Shown piece after piece: positions 22,830 to 31,784 of a stretch of 64,000 bases of DNA. Each line of letters opens with the position of its first letter. The stretch's first letter is position 1. This DNA comes from Pseudonocardia sp. N23 (GTDB lineage Bacteria > Actinomycetota > Actinomycetes > Mycobacteriales > Pseudonocardiaceae): contig NZ_BEGX01000114.1 in the NCBI RefSeq assembly GCF_002583555.1, positions 79,347 to 143,346 on the forward strand. The letters are read 5' to 3'. Under the pieces are notes generated by a model. The model did not search any database. It was not told the DNA's origin and saw nothing but the letters and a program-made list of their open reading frames with translations. Made by a program: the position numbers and the translations under genes.

Positions 22830-23873
22830 ATGAAGGCACTGGTCTACCACGGCCCCGACGACAAGCGCTGGGAGGACGTTCCCGACGCCACGATCCAGGA
22901 CCCGACCGACGTCGTCGTCCGCGTCGACACGACCACGATCTGCGGCACCGACCTGCACATCCTGCAGGGCGACGTGCCCGCGGTCACCGACGGGCGCATC
23001 CTCGGCCACGAGGCCGTCGGGACCGTCACCGAGGTCGGGGCCGCGGTCAGCGGTTTCGCCGTCGGCGACCGGGTGCTCGTGCCCGCGATCACCAAGTGCG
23101 GCCGCTGCGAGTACTGCCAGCGCGGGATGCCGTCGCACTGCCAGACCGTCGGCGGGATCGGCTGGATCTTCGGCCACCTCATCGACGGCACCCAGGCCGA
23201 GTTCGTCCGCGTCCCCTACGCCGACACCTCCCTCTACGCCGTCCCCGAGGGTGTCTCCGACGACCAGGCGATCTTCCTCGCCGACTCCCTGCCGACCGGC
23301 TACGAGGTCGGCGTCCTCGCCGGCGGCGTGCGGCCGGGCGACACGGTCGCGGTGGTCGGCGCCGGTGCGGTCGGGCTGTCCGCCGTGCTCACGACCGGGC
23401 TGTGGGGCGCGTCGCGGGTCATCGCGATCGACTCCAACAAGTTCCGGCTGGAGAAGGCGCTGGAGTTCGGCGCCACCGACGCGGTCGAGGTCGGCCCCGG
23501 CACCGTCGGCGACGTCACCGCGCTGACCGACGGGCTGGGTGTCGACGTCGCGATCGAGGCGGTCGGATACCCGGAGACGCTGCTGACAGCGGCATCGCTC
23601 GTCCGGCCCGGTGGCACGATCGCGAACGTCGGCGTCCACGGCACGCCCGTGGAGCTGCCGATGCAGGACATGTGGATCAGCAACGTCACGCTGACCATGG
23701 GCCTGGTCGACACCGTGTCCATCCCGACACTGCTGAAGATGGTGGCCAGCGGCCGTATCCCGGCGGAGAAGATGGGCACGCACCGGTTCACGTTCGGCCA
23801 GATCGACGAGGCCTACGACGTGTTCAAGAACGCCGCGGCCAACCAGGCCCTGAAGGTCGTCATCACCCCCTGA
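22830..23873 (+). CDS. Zinc-dependent alcohol dehydrogenase, medium-chain (stand-alone)
   Basis: A 347-residue medium-chain dehydrogenase. Catalytic-zinc motifs are CGTDLHI and GHEAVGTV. The structural zinc loop is CGRCEYCQRGMPSHC. The NAD site is VAVVGAGAVGLSAVL with VIAIDSN. GGAG precedes the ATG. It is related to the dehydrogenase of the shell operon. It follows the AcoR-like regulator gene and has strong candidate activator sites, so it is probably induced with the BMC genes by the alcohol substrate. Substrates of this subgroup include secondary and short primary alcohols; the exact one cannot be read. Confidence 0.9.
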   Translation: MKALVYHGPDDKRWEDVPDATIQDPTDVVVRVDTTTICGTDLHILQGDVPAVTDGRILGHEAVGTVTEVGAAVSGFAVGDRVLVPAITKCGRCEYCQRGMPSHCQTVGGIGWIFGHLIDGTQAEFVRVPYADTSLYAVPEGVSDDQAIFLADSLPTGYEVGVLAGGVRPGDTVAVVGAGAVGLSAVLTTGLWGASRVIAIDSNKFRLEKALEFGATDAVEVGPGTVGDVTALTDGLGVDVAIEAVGYPETLLTAASLVRPGGTIANVGVHGTPVELPMQDMWISNVTLTMGLVDTVSIPTLLKMVASGRIPAEKMGTHRFTFGQIDEAYDVFKNAAANQALKVVITP

Positions 23874-23898
23874 CCCCTGCCCCCGGGGTCACCCGTTG

Positions 23899-23951
23899 TG
23901 CAGGAACGGCACTTTCCGTCAGCCGAGTGGCGGGAGAGTGCTGTTCCTGCA
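23899..23951. terminator. Hairpin after the alcohol dehydrogenase
   Basis: TGCAGGAACGGCACT (23899-23913) pairs with AGTGCTGTTCCTGCA (23937-23951) with a single G-T wobble, and further pairs extend inward. It begins 26 bp after the dehydrogenase stop. There is no T-run. No convincing gene lies in the rest of 23952-24125. Confidence 0.55.
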
Positions 23952-24125
23952 ACGAGGCCGGGGAGCGCGCAGGACAGTCCGGTCGACACCACCGGTACCT
24001 GCCGGATCTGTCGCTGGTCGCGGTCGGGCACTCATGGCGGCCGTGATCGACGCCTCCGATCCCGCGTGGGGTGTGCACTTCCAGGTGTTCGCCCGGTCCG
24101 AGCCGGTGCCGACCGGCACGTTCCG

Positions 24126-26117
24126 CTACGCCACGCCCTTCGACGAGCTCTGCCGAGACGAGCTCTGACGGGAAGAGCTCTGCTGCCGCGAGGTCACGAC
24201 GTGCTCGGCCAGCGACGGCCGGCGTGTCATCGTCCAGTAGTCCACGAGCTTCCACGGGCTGTTGGTGACGACGCGGCCCGCGGCGTTGCGGTACCAGGTG
24301 CTCATCCCGGGGTGGGTCCAGATCATGTTCTCGTGGGCGGCGTCGACGCGGGCGACGTAGTCCTCGGTCACGTCCCGGCGCACCTCGACGGCGGCGACGT
24401 CCGCGGCGACCATCTCGCGCAGCAGCTCGACCACGTAGTGCACCTGGCACTCGGCGTGGAACATCGTCGAGCCGCCGTGCCCGAGGTTCGTGTTGGGCCC
24501 GTACATCAGGAACAGGTTGGGGAAGTCGGGGACCTCGATCCCCAGGTGGGCCCAGGCGTCGTCGTCACCCCACTGCTCGCGCAACGACGCGCCGGACCGG
24601 CCGCGGATGTCCAAGGGGTGCAGCATCCTGCGGGCGGAGAAGCCCGTCGCGAAGACCAGGACGTCGACGTCGTGGCGGCCACCGTCGTCGGTGACGACCG
24701 TGCTGCCGTCGATCGCCGCCACCCCTGAGGTGACGAGGGAGACGTCGTCGCGGCGCAGGGTGGAGAACCAGTCGCAGTCGAGCAGCATCCGCTTGCCGTA
24801 GGGCGGGTAGTCGGGCAGCGACTTCCCGATCAGGTCGTCGCGGTCGCCGAGCTGCTCACGCAGGTAGCGGGTGAAGAACTCGCGGTGCTTGTCGTTGACC
24901 GCGTTGATCGACCGGCCGTCACCGGTCGTGTGCGAGTGCTCCCACGCCGGGTCGCGCTGCAGCGTCGGGTGCAGCTTGTCCTGGAACATCCACATCAGCC
25001 GCAGCCGGTACCAGGGCCGGTACCAGGGGACCTGCTCGAACAGCAGCTGGGTGCGGGGATCGACCTCACGCAGGTAGTTGCCGTTGGGCGCGACCCACTG
25101 CGGTGAGCGCTGGAAGACGACGACGGAGCCGGCCTCCTCCGCGATCGTGGGCACGACCTGCATCGCCGACGCCCCGGTCCCGACGACGCCGACGCGCTTG
25201 CCGGCCAGGTCGACCGTGTGGTCCCACTCGGCGGTGTGGAAGGCCGGGCCCGGGAAGGTGTCGAGCCCTGGCAGGGCGGGGACGACGGGGCGGTTGAGCT
25301 GCCCGACGGAGCTGACGAGCACGTCGCTCACCAGCTCGGACTCGACGCCCCCGGAGACGATCCGCGTCCGCCACACCGACTCATCGGCGTCCCAGGTCGC
25401 GCCGACGACCTCGGTGCCGAACCGGATGACCGGGAGCAGGCCCTCCTGGTCGGCGACGCGGCGCAGGTAGGCGAGGATCTCGGGCTGCTTGGCGTAGTAG
25501 CGGGTCCAGCTCGCCCAGGGCGCGAAGGAGAACGCGTAGAGGTGGCTCGGGGTGTCGACGCCTGCGCCGGGGTAGTCGTTGTCGAGCCAGGTGCCGCCGA
25601 CGTCGTCGTTGCGTTCGAGGATCGTGACGTCGACGCCGATCCGGCGCAGGGCCGTGCCTGCGCAGATGCCGGAGATGCCGGCGCCGATGATCACCACGGA
25701 GAGGTCCGCGCCGAGCGGCGGCCCGTCGAAGGTGTCCGACGGGACGAAGCCGGCGTCCTCGGCCATCGAGACGGAGTACTCGTGGGGGACCTGTTCGCCG
25801 AGGGAGTCGCTGAGGATCGCGACGAGGTCGTCGCCGAGCGGTGGCGCCACGACCGGCCGGGTGCCGGCGCGCAGGTCGCGCAGCACGTCGAGGACGGCGT
25901 CGCGGATCTCCTGCTGGATCTCCTCGGGCAGCCCACCGGTGTCGTTGTCGTTCATCGCGATCGTCCGCGACGGCCGGTAGGGCGGCTCGAACCAGCGGGG
26001 GTCGCCGGTCATGGTGCGCAGCACGAGCAGCAGCGTGGGGATGTTGCCGGCGACGAGTGCGTCGCGCAGGGCGGCGTCGTCCGCAGTGACGGCGGGCAGG
26101 TCGACGGGACCGAGCAT
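24126..26117 (-). CDS. Baeyer-Villiger-type flavin monooxygenase
   Basis: A 663-residue FAD/NADPH monooxygenase that should insert oxygen into a ketone. VVIIGAGISGICAGTALRRI is the FAD site, ILERNDDVGGTW follows, the BVMO-type fingerprint is FPGPAFHTAEWDH, and VGVVGTGASAMQVVP is the NADPH site. An N-terminal extension of about 140 residues places it with the longer actinobacterial BVMOs. The last 20 residues are a serine-rich repeat (SSSRQSSSRQSSSKGVA) from a recent short DNA repeat. GGAGGG precedes the ATG. A TetR-type palindrome lies 19 bp upstream, and the TetR gene itself ends just beyond it. Confidence 0.88.
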   Translation of the reverse strand: MLGPVDLPAVTADDAALRDALVAGNIPTLLLVLRTMTGDPRWFEPPYRPSRTIAMNDNDTGGLPEEIQQEIRDAVLDVLRDLRAGTRPVVAPPLGDDLVAILSDSLGEQVPHEYSVSMAEDAGFVPSDTFDGPPLGADLSVVIIGAGISGICAGTALRRIGVDVTILERNDDVGGTWLDNDYPGAGVDTPSHLYAFSFAPWASWTRYYAKQPEILAYLRRVADQEGLLPVIRFGTEVVGATWDADESVWRTRIVSGGVESELVSDVLVSSVGQLNRPVVPALPGLDTFPGPAFHTAEWDHTVDLAGKRVGVVGTGASAMQVVPTIAEEAGSVVVFQRSPQWVAPNGNYLREVDPRTQLLFEQVPWYRPWYRLRLMWMFQDKLHPTLQRDPAWEHSHTTGDGRSINAVNDKHREFFTRYLREQLGDRDDLIGKSLPDYPPYGKRMLLDCDWFSTLRRDDVSLVTSGVAAIDGSTVVTDDGGRHDVDVLVFATGFSARRMLHPLDIRGRSGASLREQWGDDDAWAHLGIEVPDFPNLFLMYGPNTNLGHGGSTMFHAECQVHYVVELLREMVAADVAAVEVRRDVTEDYVARVDAAHENMIWTHPGMSTWYRNAAGRVVTNSPWKLVDYWTMTRRPSLAEHVVTSRQQSSSRQSSSRQSSSKGVA

Positions 26118-26135
26118 CAGTTTCCCTCCAGGCCT

Positions 26136-26153
26136 CGACCGACTAGTCGGTCG
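26136..26153. promoter_or_regulatory. TetR-type operator before the monooxygenase gene
   Basis: CGACCGACTAGTCGGTCG, a perfect 18-bp palindrome 19 bp from the monooxygenase start. Identical or one- to three-base variants lie at 37266, 37415, 39635 and 48230. Confidence 0.85.
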
Positions 26154-26210
26154 GGTTACGACGTCGTCAACATACCCCCAGGTGGCACCACCCTCGGAGA
26201 GACGTTCCTC

Positions 26211-26843
26211 TCAGGGTGCGGGGCCCGTCCGGCCTGCCGCGATCCCGGACAGGAAGCAGCGCCAGAAGCTCACCGCGATCGCCTGCGCCGACATCGCGCC
26301 GCCCGGGCGGTACCACTGGTAGGACCAGTTGCAGACGCCGAAGAACGCCAGCGTCGTCAGCCTCGGGTCGGTGATCGCGAAGTCGCCGCGGGCCACACCG
26401 CCCTCGACGACCGCGAGCACCGCGGCGAAGTACTCGTCGCGGCGGGCGCGCGAGTTGGCCTGGTCCTCCGGCGGCAGCTCGCGGCGGTGCTCGTAGTAGC
26501 AGCGCAGGTTGGCGGGTTCGCGGTCGAGCAGCTCGAGATGGTCCTCGAGCACGCCGAGCAGGATCGCCGCGGGTACCGCGCCGGTCCCGGTCCGATCGCG
26601 CAGGCGGCGCAACAGCCGGTCGGCGAGGTCGTCGTGGATCCAGACGAGGATGCGGCCCTTGCTGGGCACGTGATGGTAGAGCGTGGGCTTCTTGATGCCC
26701 ACCGCGGCGGCGATGTCGTCCATCGACGTGTGGTGGTAGCCGCGCTCGTCGAACAGCCGGGCGGCCGCCTGCACGATCTCCCGGTGCCGCGACGACCGCG
26801 CCGCGGCCACGGCAGGGGCCCCGGCCCCCGACCCCCCGTCCAC
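26211..26843 (-). CDS. TetR-family repressor 1
   Basis: A 210-residue TetR regulator. The HTH covers about 18-65: REIVQAAARLFDERGYHHTS, then MDDIAAAVGIKKPTLYHHVP. The ligand domain has the segment CNWSYQWYRPGG. It is closely similar to TetR 2 at 38952-39578, especially in the recognition helix, so both should bind the same palindrome. It ends the long minus-strand operon from 37237, after the acyl-CoA synthetase gene, and its neighbour is the operator-controlled monooxygenase gene. Effector unknown; acyl-CoA intermediates are common effectors for this type. Confidence 0.9.
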   Translation of the reverse strand: MDGGSGAGAPAVAAARSSRHREIVQAAARLFDERGYHHTSMDDIAAAVGIKKPTLYHHVPSKGRILVWIHDDLADRLLRRLRDRTGTGAVPAAILLGVLEDHLELLDREPANLRCYYEHRRELPPEDQANSRARRDEYFAAVLAVVEGGVARGDFAITDPRLTTLAFFGVCNWSYQWYRPGGAMSAQAIAVSFWRCFLSGIAAGRTGPAP

Positions 26844-26852
26844 GATCCGGCC

Positions 26853-28403
26853 CTACCCCTGGCCGCGCAGGAGCTTCTTCTCGATCTTGCCGATCGAGGT
26901 CTTGGGCAGCTCGTCACGGATCTCGACGATCGTCGGCACCTTGAACTTCGCCAGCCTGGCGGCACAGTGCTCCTGGATCGCCTCGACGGTGAGCGCGCTG
27001 CCCGCCTCCAGCGCGACGAACGCCTTGACGGCCTCGTCACGGATCGGGTCGACGACGCCGATCACGGCGGCCTCGACGATCTCCGGGTGGTCGAGCAGCA
27101 CGGACTCGACCTCGACGGTGGAGACGTTCTCCCCGGCCCGCTTGATCATGTCCTTGCCGCGGTCGAAGAAGTGGAAGTAGCCCTTGTCGTCGACGTAGGC
27201 GTTGTCGCCGGTGTGCAGCCAGCCGTCGACGAGCGTGCGCGCCGTCGCCTCGGGGTCGTTGTGGTACCCGAGCATGAGGGTCCGCCCGGGCCGGCCCTGG
27301 ACCACGATCTCGCCGACCTGCCCCTGCGCCACCTCGTCGCCCTCGGCGTCGACGAGCTTGACGACGCGGTCGTGCAGCGGCACCCCGATCGACGGCCAGC
27401 GCTTCGGCCCGAACACCGGCGCGACCGTCACCAGCGTCATCGCCTCGGACAGTCCGTAGCCGTTGACCAGCTCGACGCCGTAGCGCTTCTCGAAGGTGTC
27501 CCGCTCGTCGACGGTGATGTTGAGCGCGTAGAAGACCCGGCGGACGGAGTGCTCGGCGTCGGTGTCGCGCGGCGGCTGCGCGAGCAGCGTGCGGGCCTGC
27601 ATCGCGACGAGGCTGATCTGGGTGGCCCGGTGGGCGCGGACCTGGTCCCAGAACTTCGTCGCCCGGTACTCCTCCAGGATGATCGCCGTGCCGCCGACGG
27701 TCAGCGACGACAGCACCGTCAACGACTGCGCGTTGACGTGGAACACGGGCAGCGAGGTCAGGCAGCGCTCGGAGGAGTCCAGCAGCAGTGCCCGCGAGGA
27801 ACGCTCGCCGGAGTGCAGGGCGTTGGCGTGGGTGAGCAGTACGCCCTTCGGCCGCGCCGTCGTGCCGGAGGTGAAGATCATCTCCATGACGTCGTCGGAG
27901 GTGACGCCGTTGTCGGGCGGTGCGCCGCCGGCGAGGCGCTGGTCGTCGAGGAGCAGCGTGCCCTCGGGCGCCGACGACGTGCGCGCCATCAGCGTGTGGC
28001 GCACCGCCGGGCACCGGGCGACCGCGGCCGCGACGACATCGGCGAACAGCGGCTGGGTGATCACCGCGACCGACTCCGAGTAGGAGACGACGTGCTGGAT
28101 CTCCCCCGCCGTGTTGGCGACGTTGGACGGCACGAACACCGCGCCCAGCGTCGCGAGCGCGAACCACGCCTCGACGACCTCCGGGCTGTTGCGCAGGTGG
28201 ATGGTCACCCGGTCGCCCTTGCCGATGCCCAGCGACGCGAGCCCGGCGGCCAGCTCGTCGATGCGCCGCGACATCTCGAGGTAGCTGTACTCGGTGATCG
28301 TGCCCTCGGCGTCCTCGTAGACGATCCAGGGCTTCTCGGGGTGCCGCGCCGTGCGCTCGTCGAGCAGGTCGCGCAGGGTCCGGTCACCGATCAGGTCGTG
28401 CAC
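26853..28403 (-). CDS. Acyl-CoA synthetase (AMP-forming)
   Basis: A 516-residue adenylate-forming ligase that would activate a carboxylic acid with ATP and CoA. MIFTSGTTARPKGVLLTHAN is the AMP-binding P-loop, GYGLSEAMTLV the A5 motif, GWLHTGDNAYVDDKGY the A7 motif, and the catalytic Lys is in PKTSIGKIEKKLL. Length is typical. It shares an operon with hydratases and an ABC importer, so it probably activates the imported substrate or a ring-opened acid. Substrate class (aromatic, alicyclic or fatty) cannot be read from the motifs. Confidence 0.92.
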   Translation of the reverse strand: MHDLIGDRTLRDLLDERTARHPEKPWIVYEDAEGTITEYSYLEMSRRIDELAAGLASLGIGKGDRVTIHLRNSPEVVEAWFALATLGAVFVPSNVANTAGEIQHVVSYSESVAVITQPLFADVVAAAVARCPAVRHTLMARTSSAPEGTLLLDDQRLAGGAPPDNGVTSDDVMEMIFTSGTTARPKGVLLTHANALHSGERSSRALLLDSSERCLTSLPVFHVNAQSLTVLSSLTVGGTAIILEEYRATKFWDQVRAHRATQISLVAMQARTLLAQPPRDTDAEHSVRRVFYALNITVDERDTFEKRYGVELVNGYGLSEAMTLVTVAPVFGPKRWPSIGVPLHDRVVKLVDAEGDEVAQGQVGEIVVQGRPGRTLMLGYHNDPEATARTLVDGWLHTGDNAYVDDKGYFHFFDRGKDMIKRAGENVSTVEVESVLLDHPEIVEAAVIGVVDPIRDEAVKAFVALEAGSALTVEAIQEHCAARLAKFKVPTIVEIRDELPKTSIGKIEKKLLRGQG

Positions 28404-28443
28404 AGGTCTTCTCCTCGCCGTGTGAGAACGAGTCGCAGTGGGG

Positions 28444-28866
28444 TCACGAGTTCTTCTCCGGTAGCTCTACCGTCGCCCAGCCCGGAGCGCACGTCTCGCC
28501 GCGCTGGTTGGTCTCGGCCAGCTCGCAGGACACGAGCCGCCCGTCGACGGACGTGACGGTCCCGGTGATCCGCAGCTCGTCGCCGGGGACGGCGTACTGG
28601 CGGTTCTGCCAGCGGAAACGGGTGAGGCGCGACCGCGGCCCGGCCCACTCGACGACGAGCCGCGCCAGGTAGGAGCCGTGCAGGTGGGCGTGCACGAGCG
28701 GTCCCGGGTATCCCTCGGTCGCGGCGTAGGGGGTGTCGAAGTGGATCCGGTGCGGGTTCCAGGTCATCGCACTGAACCGGAACAGGGTGATCTCGGTCGG
28801 GGTCACGACGAGCTCGCCGACGGTGTCGCCGACCGTCACGTCGCCTGCGAACAGCTGCGCGCTCAT
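28444..28866 (-). CDS. MaoC-like hydratase, C-terminal-type half
   Basis: A 140-residue hot-dog-fold protein. TWNPHRIHFDTPYA is the R-hydratase active-site segment with the His/Asp pair, of the form typical of mesaconyl- and itaconyl-CoA hydratases. It starts at the ATG at 28866, overlapping the stop of the partner gene (ATGA). The partner encodes the N-terminal-type half, so the two probably form a heterodimer equivalent to a double-hot-dog hydratase. It would hydrate an enoyl-CoA made by the pathway. Confidence 0.85.
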   Translation of the reverse strand: MSAQLFAGDVTVGDTVGELVVTPTEITLFRFSAMTWNPHRIHFDTPYAATEGYPGPLVHAHLHGSYLARLVVEWAGPRSRLTRFRWQNRQYAVPGDELRITGTVTSVDGRLVSCELAETNQRGETCAPGWATVELPEKNS

Positions 28867-29369
28867 CGGGCCAGGAAGCTCTCGTGGCACTCGACGAGCA
28901 GCCGCCCGTCGGTGGCGTCGACGTAGCGGCGGTGCACCTCGATCACCAGCAGCGGGCCCGATCGGCCCTCCTTGCGCGTCACCGCCGTCACCTCCGCGTG
29001 CATCACGACGTCGAGCCCGGCGACGACGGGTTCGTGGAACGTCAGGTCCTGGCCACCGCCCATGAGCCGCAGCCCGGCGACGTCGACGTCGCCCAGCGGG
29101 GTCGTGGAGTTGCCGTCGGCGAGCAGGTCGTCCTCGGCGGGCCCGGTCTCCCAGCCGAGCACCGCGGTCAGGTACAGCGGCGCGGCGAGGAGCCCGTCGT
29201 GGCCGAGGTCCGCGGCCGCGGCCCGGTCCTGGTACGGCCCGTCGGCGTGCCCGACGACCAGCGAGAACCGCTGCACGTCCCGCTCGGCGAGCACACCGAG
29301 CGGGATCTCCTGGACCTTGCCGACGCCCGCCCTCGCCCTCTCGTACGCCTCGTCGATGAGGGCGGTCAC
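28863..29369 (-). CDS. MaoC-like (FAS1-type dehydratase) N-terminal-type half
   Basis: A 168-residue hot-dog-fold protein with LTFHEPVVAGLDVVMHAEVT and VIEVHRRYVDATDGRLLVEC, features of the FAS1-like dehydratase domain that pairs with an HTD/MaoC domain. It lacks the catalytic His/Asp segment found in its partner, as expected for the non-catalytic half. GTG start at 29369 overlaps the stop of the PrpD-family gene, and its stop overlaps the next ATG. Tight coupling supports a heterodimer. Confidence 0.82.
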   Translation of the reverse strand: MTALIDEAYERARAGVGKVQEIPLGVLAERDVQRFSLVVGHADGPYQDRAAAADLGHDGLLAAPLYLTAVLGWETGPAEDDLLADGNSTTPLGDVDVAGLRLMGGGQDLTFHEPVVAGLDVVMHAEVTAVTRKEGRSGPLLVIEVHRRYVDATDGRLLVECHESFLAR

Positions 29370-30709
29370 TGCGACGCCCCGGTCACCGTCGCCGACACGA
29401 CCTCGCGCACCGACCGGTTCTCGACGTCGAGCACCGTGTCGACGAGCCCGCCGACGACGTCGGCCGCCGGCATCTCGCCCGACATCTCCGAGATCTGGGC
29501 GAGCAGCCCCGCGCGGTCCCAGTTGAACGTCGCGGCGCCGTCGGAGGAGTGCGTGATGCGGCCGCCGTCGCGCAGGTCGATCTCGAGGGTGAACGAGCGC
29601 GACTCCAGCGCGGGGTCGGGGATCACCTCGATGCGCCCGGCCAGGTCGAGCAGCCCGGCGTCGTCGGTGCGCAGCAGGTCGGACGCGGTGACCGTGCCCT
29701 TCTCCAACGCCACCGCGAGGCAGAACTGGGCGCTCATCAGGGCGTCGCCCGCACCCCGGAACGGTCCGGTGGAGTCGGTGCCGGGGTAGGCGGCCTCGCC
29801 GGGAGAGAGCGTGAGGCGGGCGGCGCCGACGAGCTCGGGCGTGAGCTCCCTCGCGGTCCGCAGCGAGATCGCATCGGACACCGGGGACTGCAGGATCGCG
29901 CACACCGGCAGCGGCTTGTAGGTGACCTCGCGGACGCGCCACGTGCCGCCCAGGTCGGTCGCGACCTGCGAGACGTCGGGCTGCTCGCCCAGCAGCGCTC
30001 GGTAGAACCCCTGCGCACCTTCGAAGGCGTCCGGCGCACCCGTGCCACCGGCGGCGGCGAGGCGGGCGGCGAGCAGCCCGTTGCGGGCGCAGAAGCCGAC
30101 CTGGAACAGCCATTCCTGGCTACCCGCGACCCAGGTCTGGTTGGTGCCGCCGGCGAGGCTCGTCGCGATGCCGAGGGCGTTCGCGGTGGTCGCGGCGTCG
30201 AGACCCAGCAGCCGCGACGCGCCCGCCGCCGCGCCGAGGACGCCGTAGACCCCGGTGGCACGGAACCCGCGCGGGGTGGTGCGCGGCGCGAAGTCCTGCG
30301 ACAGTGCCCCCGCCGTCTCGTAGCCCGCGGCCAGCGCGGCGACCAGCTCGGATCCCGACGCGTCGAGCTCCTCCCCCAGCGCCAGCACAGCCGGGACCAG
30401 GGTCGCACCGACGTGGGTCAGCCCCGGGAAGTAGACGTCGTCCTGGGCGCGGGCGTGGATCATCGTCGCGTTGACGAACGCGGCGGTGTCAGGCGCGACG
30501 GCCTTGCCGGTGCGGAACAGCCGCGCCCCCTCCCCCGCGCCGACGGCGTCGGCGTAGCGGAACGGCACCGCGGTGACGACGTCGTCGGCCAGGGCGACCG
30601 CCAGGTTGTGCAGCAGCGTGACCCGGATCTTCTCGACGACGTCGGACGGCAGCGTGTCGGTCTGCAGGCCGCTGGTGAAGTCCGCGACCCGTTGCGCGAT
30701 GGTGCTCAT
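29366..30709 (-). CDS. MmgE/PrpD family protein
   Basis: A 447-residue member of the MmgE/PrpD family (2-methylcitrate dehydratase, cis-aconitate decarboxylase and relatives). AQDDVYFPGLTHVGATLVPA is the family's active-site region with the Asp and His. It also has GYETAGALSQ, ARNGLLAARLAAAGGTGAPD, and VTYKPLPVCAILQSPV with the conserved Lys and Pro. PrpD-like enzymes dehydrate or isomerise polycarboxylic acids. In a catabolic operon with hydratases it probably acts on a branched di- or tricarboxylate, or its CoA ester; this is inference. Confidence 0.87.
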   Translation of the reverse strand: MSTIAQRVADFTSGLQTDTLPSDVVEKIRVTLLHNLAVALADDVVTAVPFRYADAVGAGEGARLFRTGKAVAPDTAAFVNATMIHARAQDDVYFPGLTHVGATLVPAVLALGEELDASGSELVAALAAGYETAGALSQDFAPRTTPRGFRATGVYGVLGAAAGASRLLGLDAATTANALGIATSLAGGTNQTWVAGSQEWLFQVGFCARNGLLAARLAAAGGTGAPDAFEGAQGFYRALLGEQPDVSQVATDLGGTWRVREVTYKPLPVCAILQSPVSDAISLRTARELTPELVGAARLTLSPGEAAYPGTDSTGPFRGAGDALMSAQFCLAVALEKGTVTASDLLRTDDAGLLDLAGRIEVIPDPALESRSFTLEIDLRDGGRITHSSDGAATFNWDRAGLLAQISEMSGEMPAADVVGGLVDTVLDVENRSVREVVSATVTGASQ

Positions 30710-30722
30710 CGATTCCCCCGAT

Positions 30723-31784
30723 CTAGCGCGCCGGGTCCAGCAGGAGCTTGCCGAACACGCCGCGGTCCTCCAGAAGTCGTTGCGCCCCTTCGATCCCGTC
30801 GAGGCCGACGGTGTCCTGCACGACGGGTTTGATCTCGCCGCGCCCCACCAGGCCCAGGACGTCGACGAGGTCCTGGCGCGAGCCCGCGAACGACCCGATC
30901 ACCGTGTGCTCCTTGACGAACAGGTGCCACAGGTCGAGCGAGACGGTGAAGCCCGAGTGCCCGCCCGAGGTGACGAGCCGCCCGCCCCGGGCCATGGCGT
31001 GCAGGCTGCCCTCCCAGGTGGCGGCGCCGACGTGCTCGAACACGAGGTCGACACCGCGTCCGCCGGTCCACGTCCGCACCTGGTCGGCCCACTCGGGGTC
31101 ACGGTGGTTGACGACGTGGTCGGCGCCGAGGTCGATCGCGCGGGCCATCTTGTCGGGGCTGCCCGCGGTGGCGATGACGCGTGCGCCGGCGAGCCGGGCG
31201 ATCTGCACCGCGAGCACCCCGATCCCGGCGCCCGCGGCGATGACCAGCACGTCCTCGCCGATCCGGACGTCGGCCCGGCGGCGCAGCATGTGCCAGGCGG
31301 TGGGTCCGGTGACGGCGACGGCCGCGGCGGTGGAGTAGTCCATGTGGTCGGGCAGCGGGAGCAGCTGACCGGCCGGGGCGATCGCGTACTCGGCGTACCC
31401 GCCATGGGTCTGGACGCCGTAGATCCGACCGCGCAGGCACATGTTGTCGCGCCCGACCCGGCAGAACGCGCACTCGCCGCAGCTCAGCACGGGGTCGACG
31501 ACGACCCGCTCGCCACCCCGCCACTTCGTCACGCCCTCCCCGACGGCCGCGACGTCGCCGGACACCTCGGTTCCGGAGACGTGCGGCAGCGGGACGTCGG
31601 CGGGGGTCTTGCCGTCGCGCGTGAGCAGGTCGACCTGGTTGAGCCCGCACGCCCGGACCCGGATCAGCACCTCGCCGGGGCCGGGCGCCGGGACGTCGAC
31701 CTCGTCGACGACGAGCCGCACCGCGCCCTCGATCTCACGCAGCCGGGCGGCGCGCATCGTGGAGGGGATCGTGCTCGTCGTCAT
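30723..31784 (-). CDS. Zinc-type medium-chain alcohol dehydrogenase/quinone oxidoreductase
   Basis: A 353-residue medium-chain dehydrogenase. The structural-zinc loop CGECAFCRVGRDNMC is present and VLVIAAGAGIGVLAVQIARL is the nucleotide site. The catalytic zinc site is altered (CGLNQVD, SGTEVSGDV lacks the usual GHE), so it sits between true alcohol dehydrogenases and NADPH:quinone or enoyl reductases. ATG overlaps the stop of the enoyl-CoA hydratase gene. It probably oxidises a hydroxyacyl intermediate or reduces an enone. Confidence 0.85.
   Translation of the reverse strand: MTTSTIPSTMRAARLREIEGAVRLVVDEVDVPAPGPGEVLIRVRACGLNQVDLLTRDGKTPADVPLPHVSGTEVSGDVAAVGEGVTKWRGGERVVVDPVLSCGECAFCRVGRDNMCLRGRIYGVQTHGGYAEYAIAPAGQLLPLPDHMDYSTAAAVAVTGPTAWHMLRRRADVRIGEDVLVIAAGAGIGVLAVQIARLAGARVIATAGSPDKMARAIDLGADHVVNHRDPEWADQVRTWTGGRGVDLVFEHVGAATWEGSLHAMARGGRLVTSGGHSGFTVSLDLWHLFVKEHTVIGSFAGSRQDLVDVLGLVGRGEIKPVVQDTVGLDGIEGAQRLLEDRGVFGKLLLDPAR

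Noticed and set aside
24034..24168. Small plus-strand frame after the second alcohol dehydrogenase
   Set aside because: It overlaps the monooxygenase 3' end antisense, lacks a ribosome site and shows no recognised feature.
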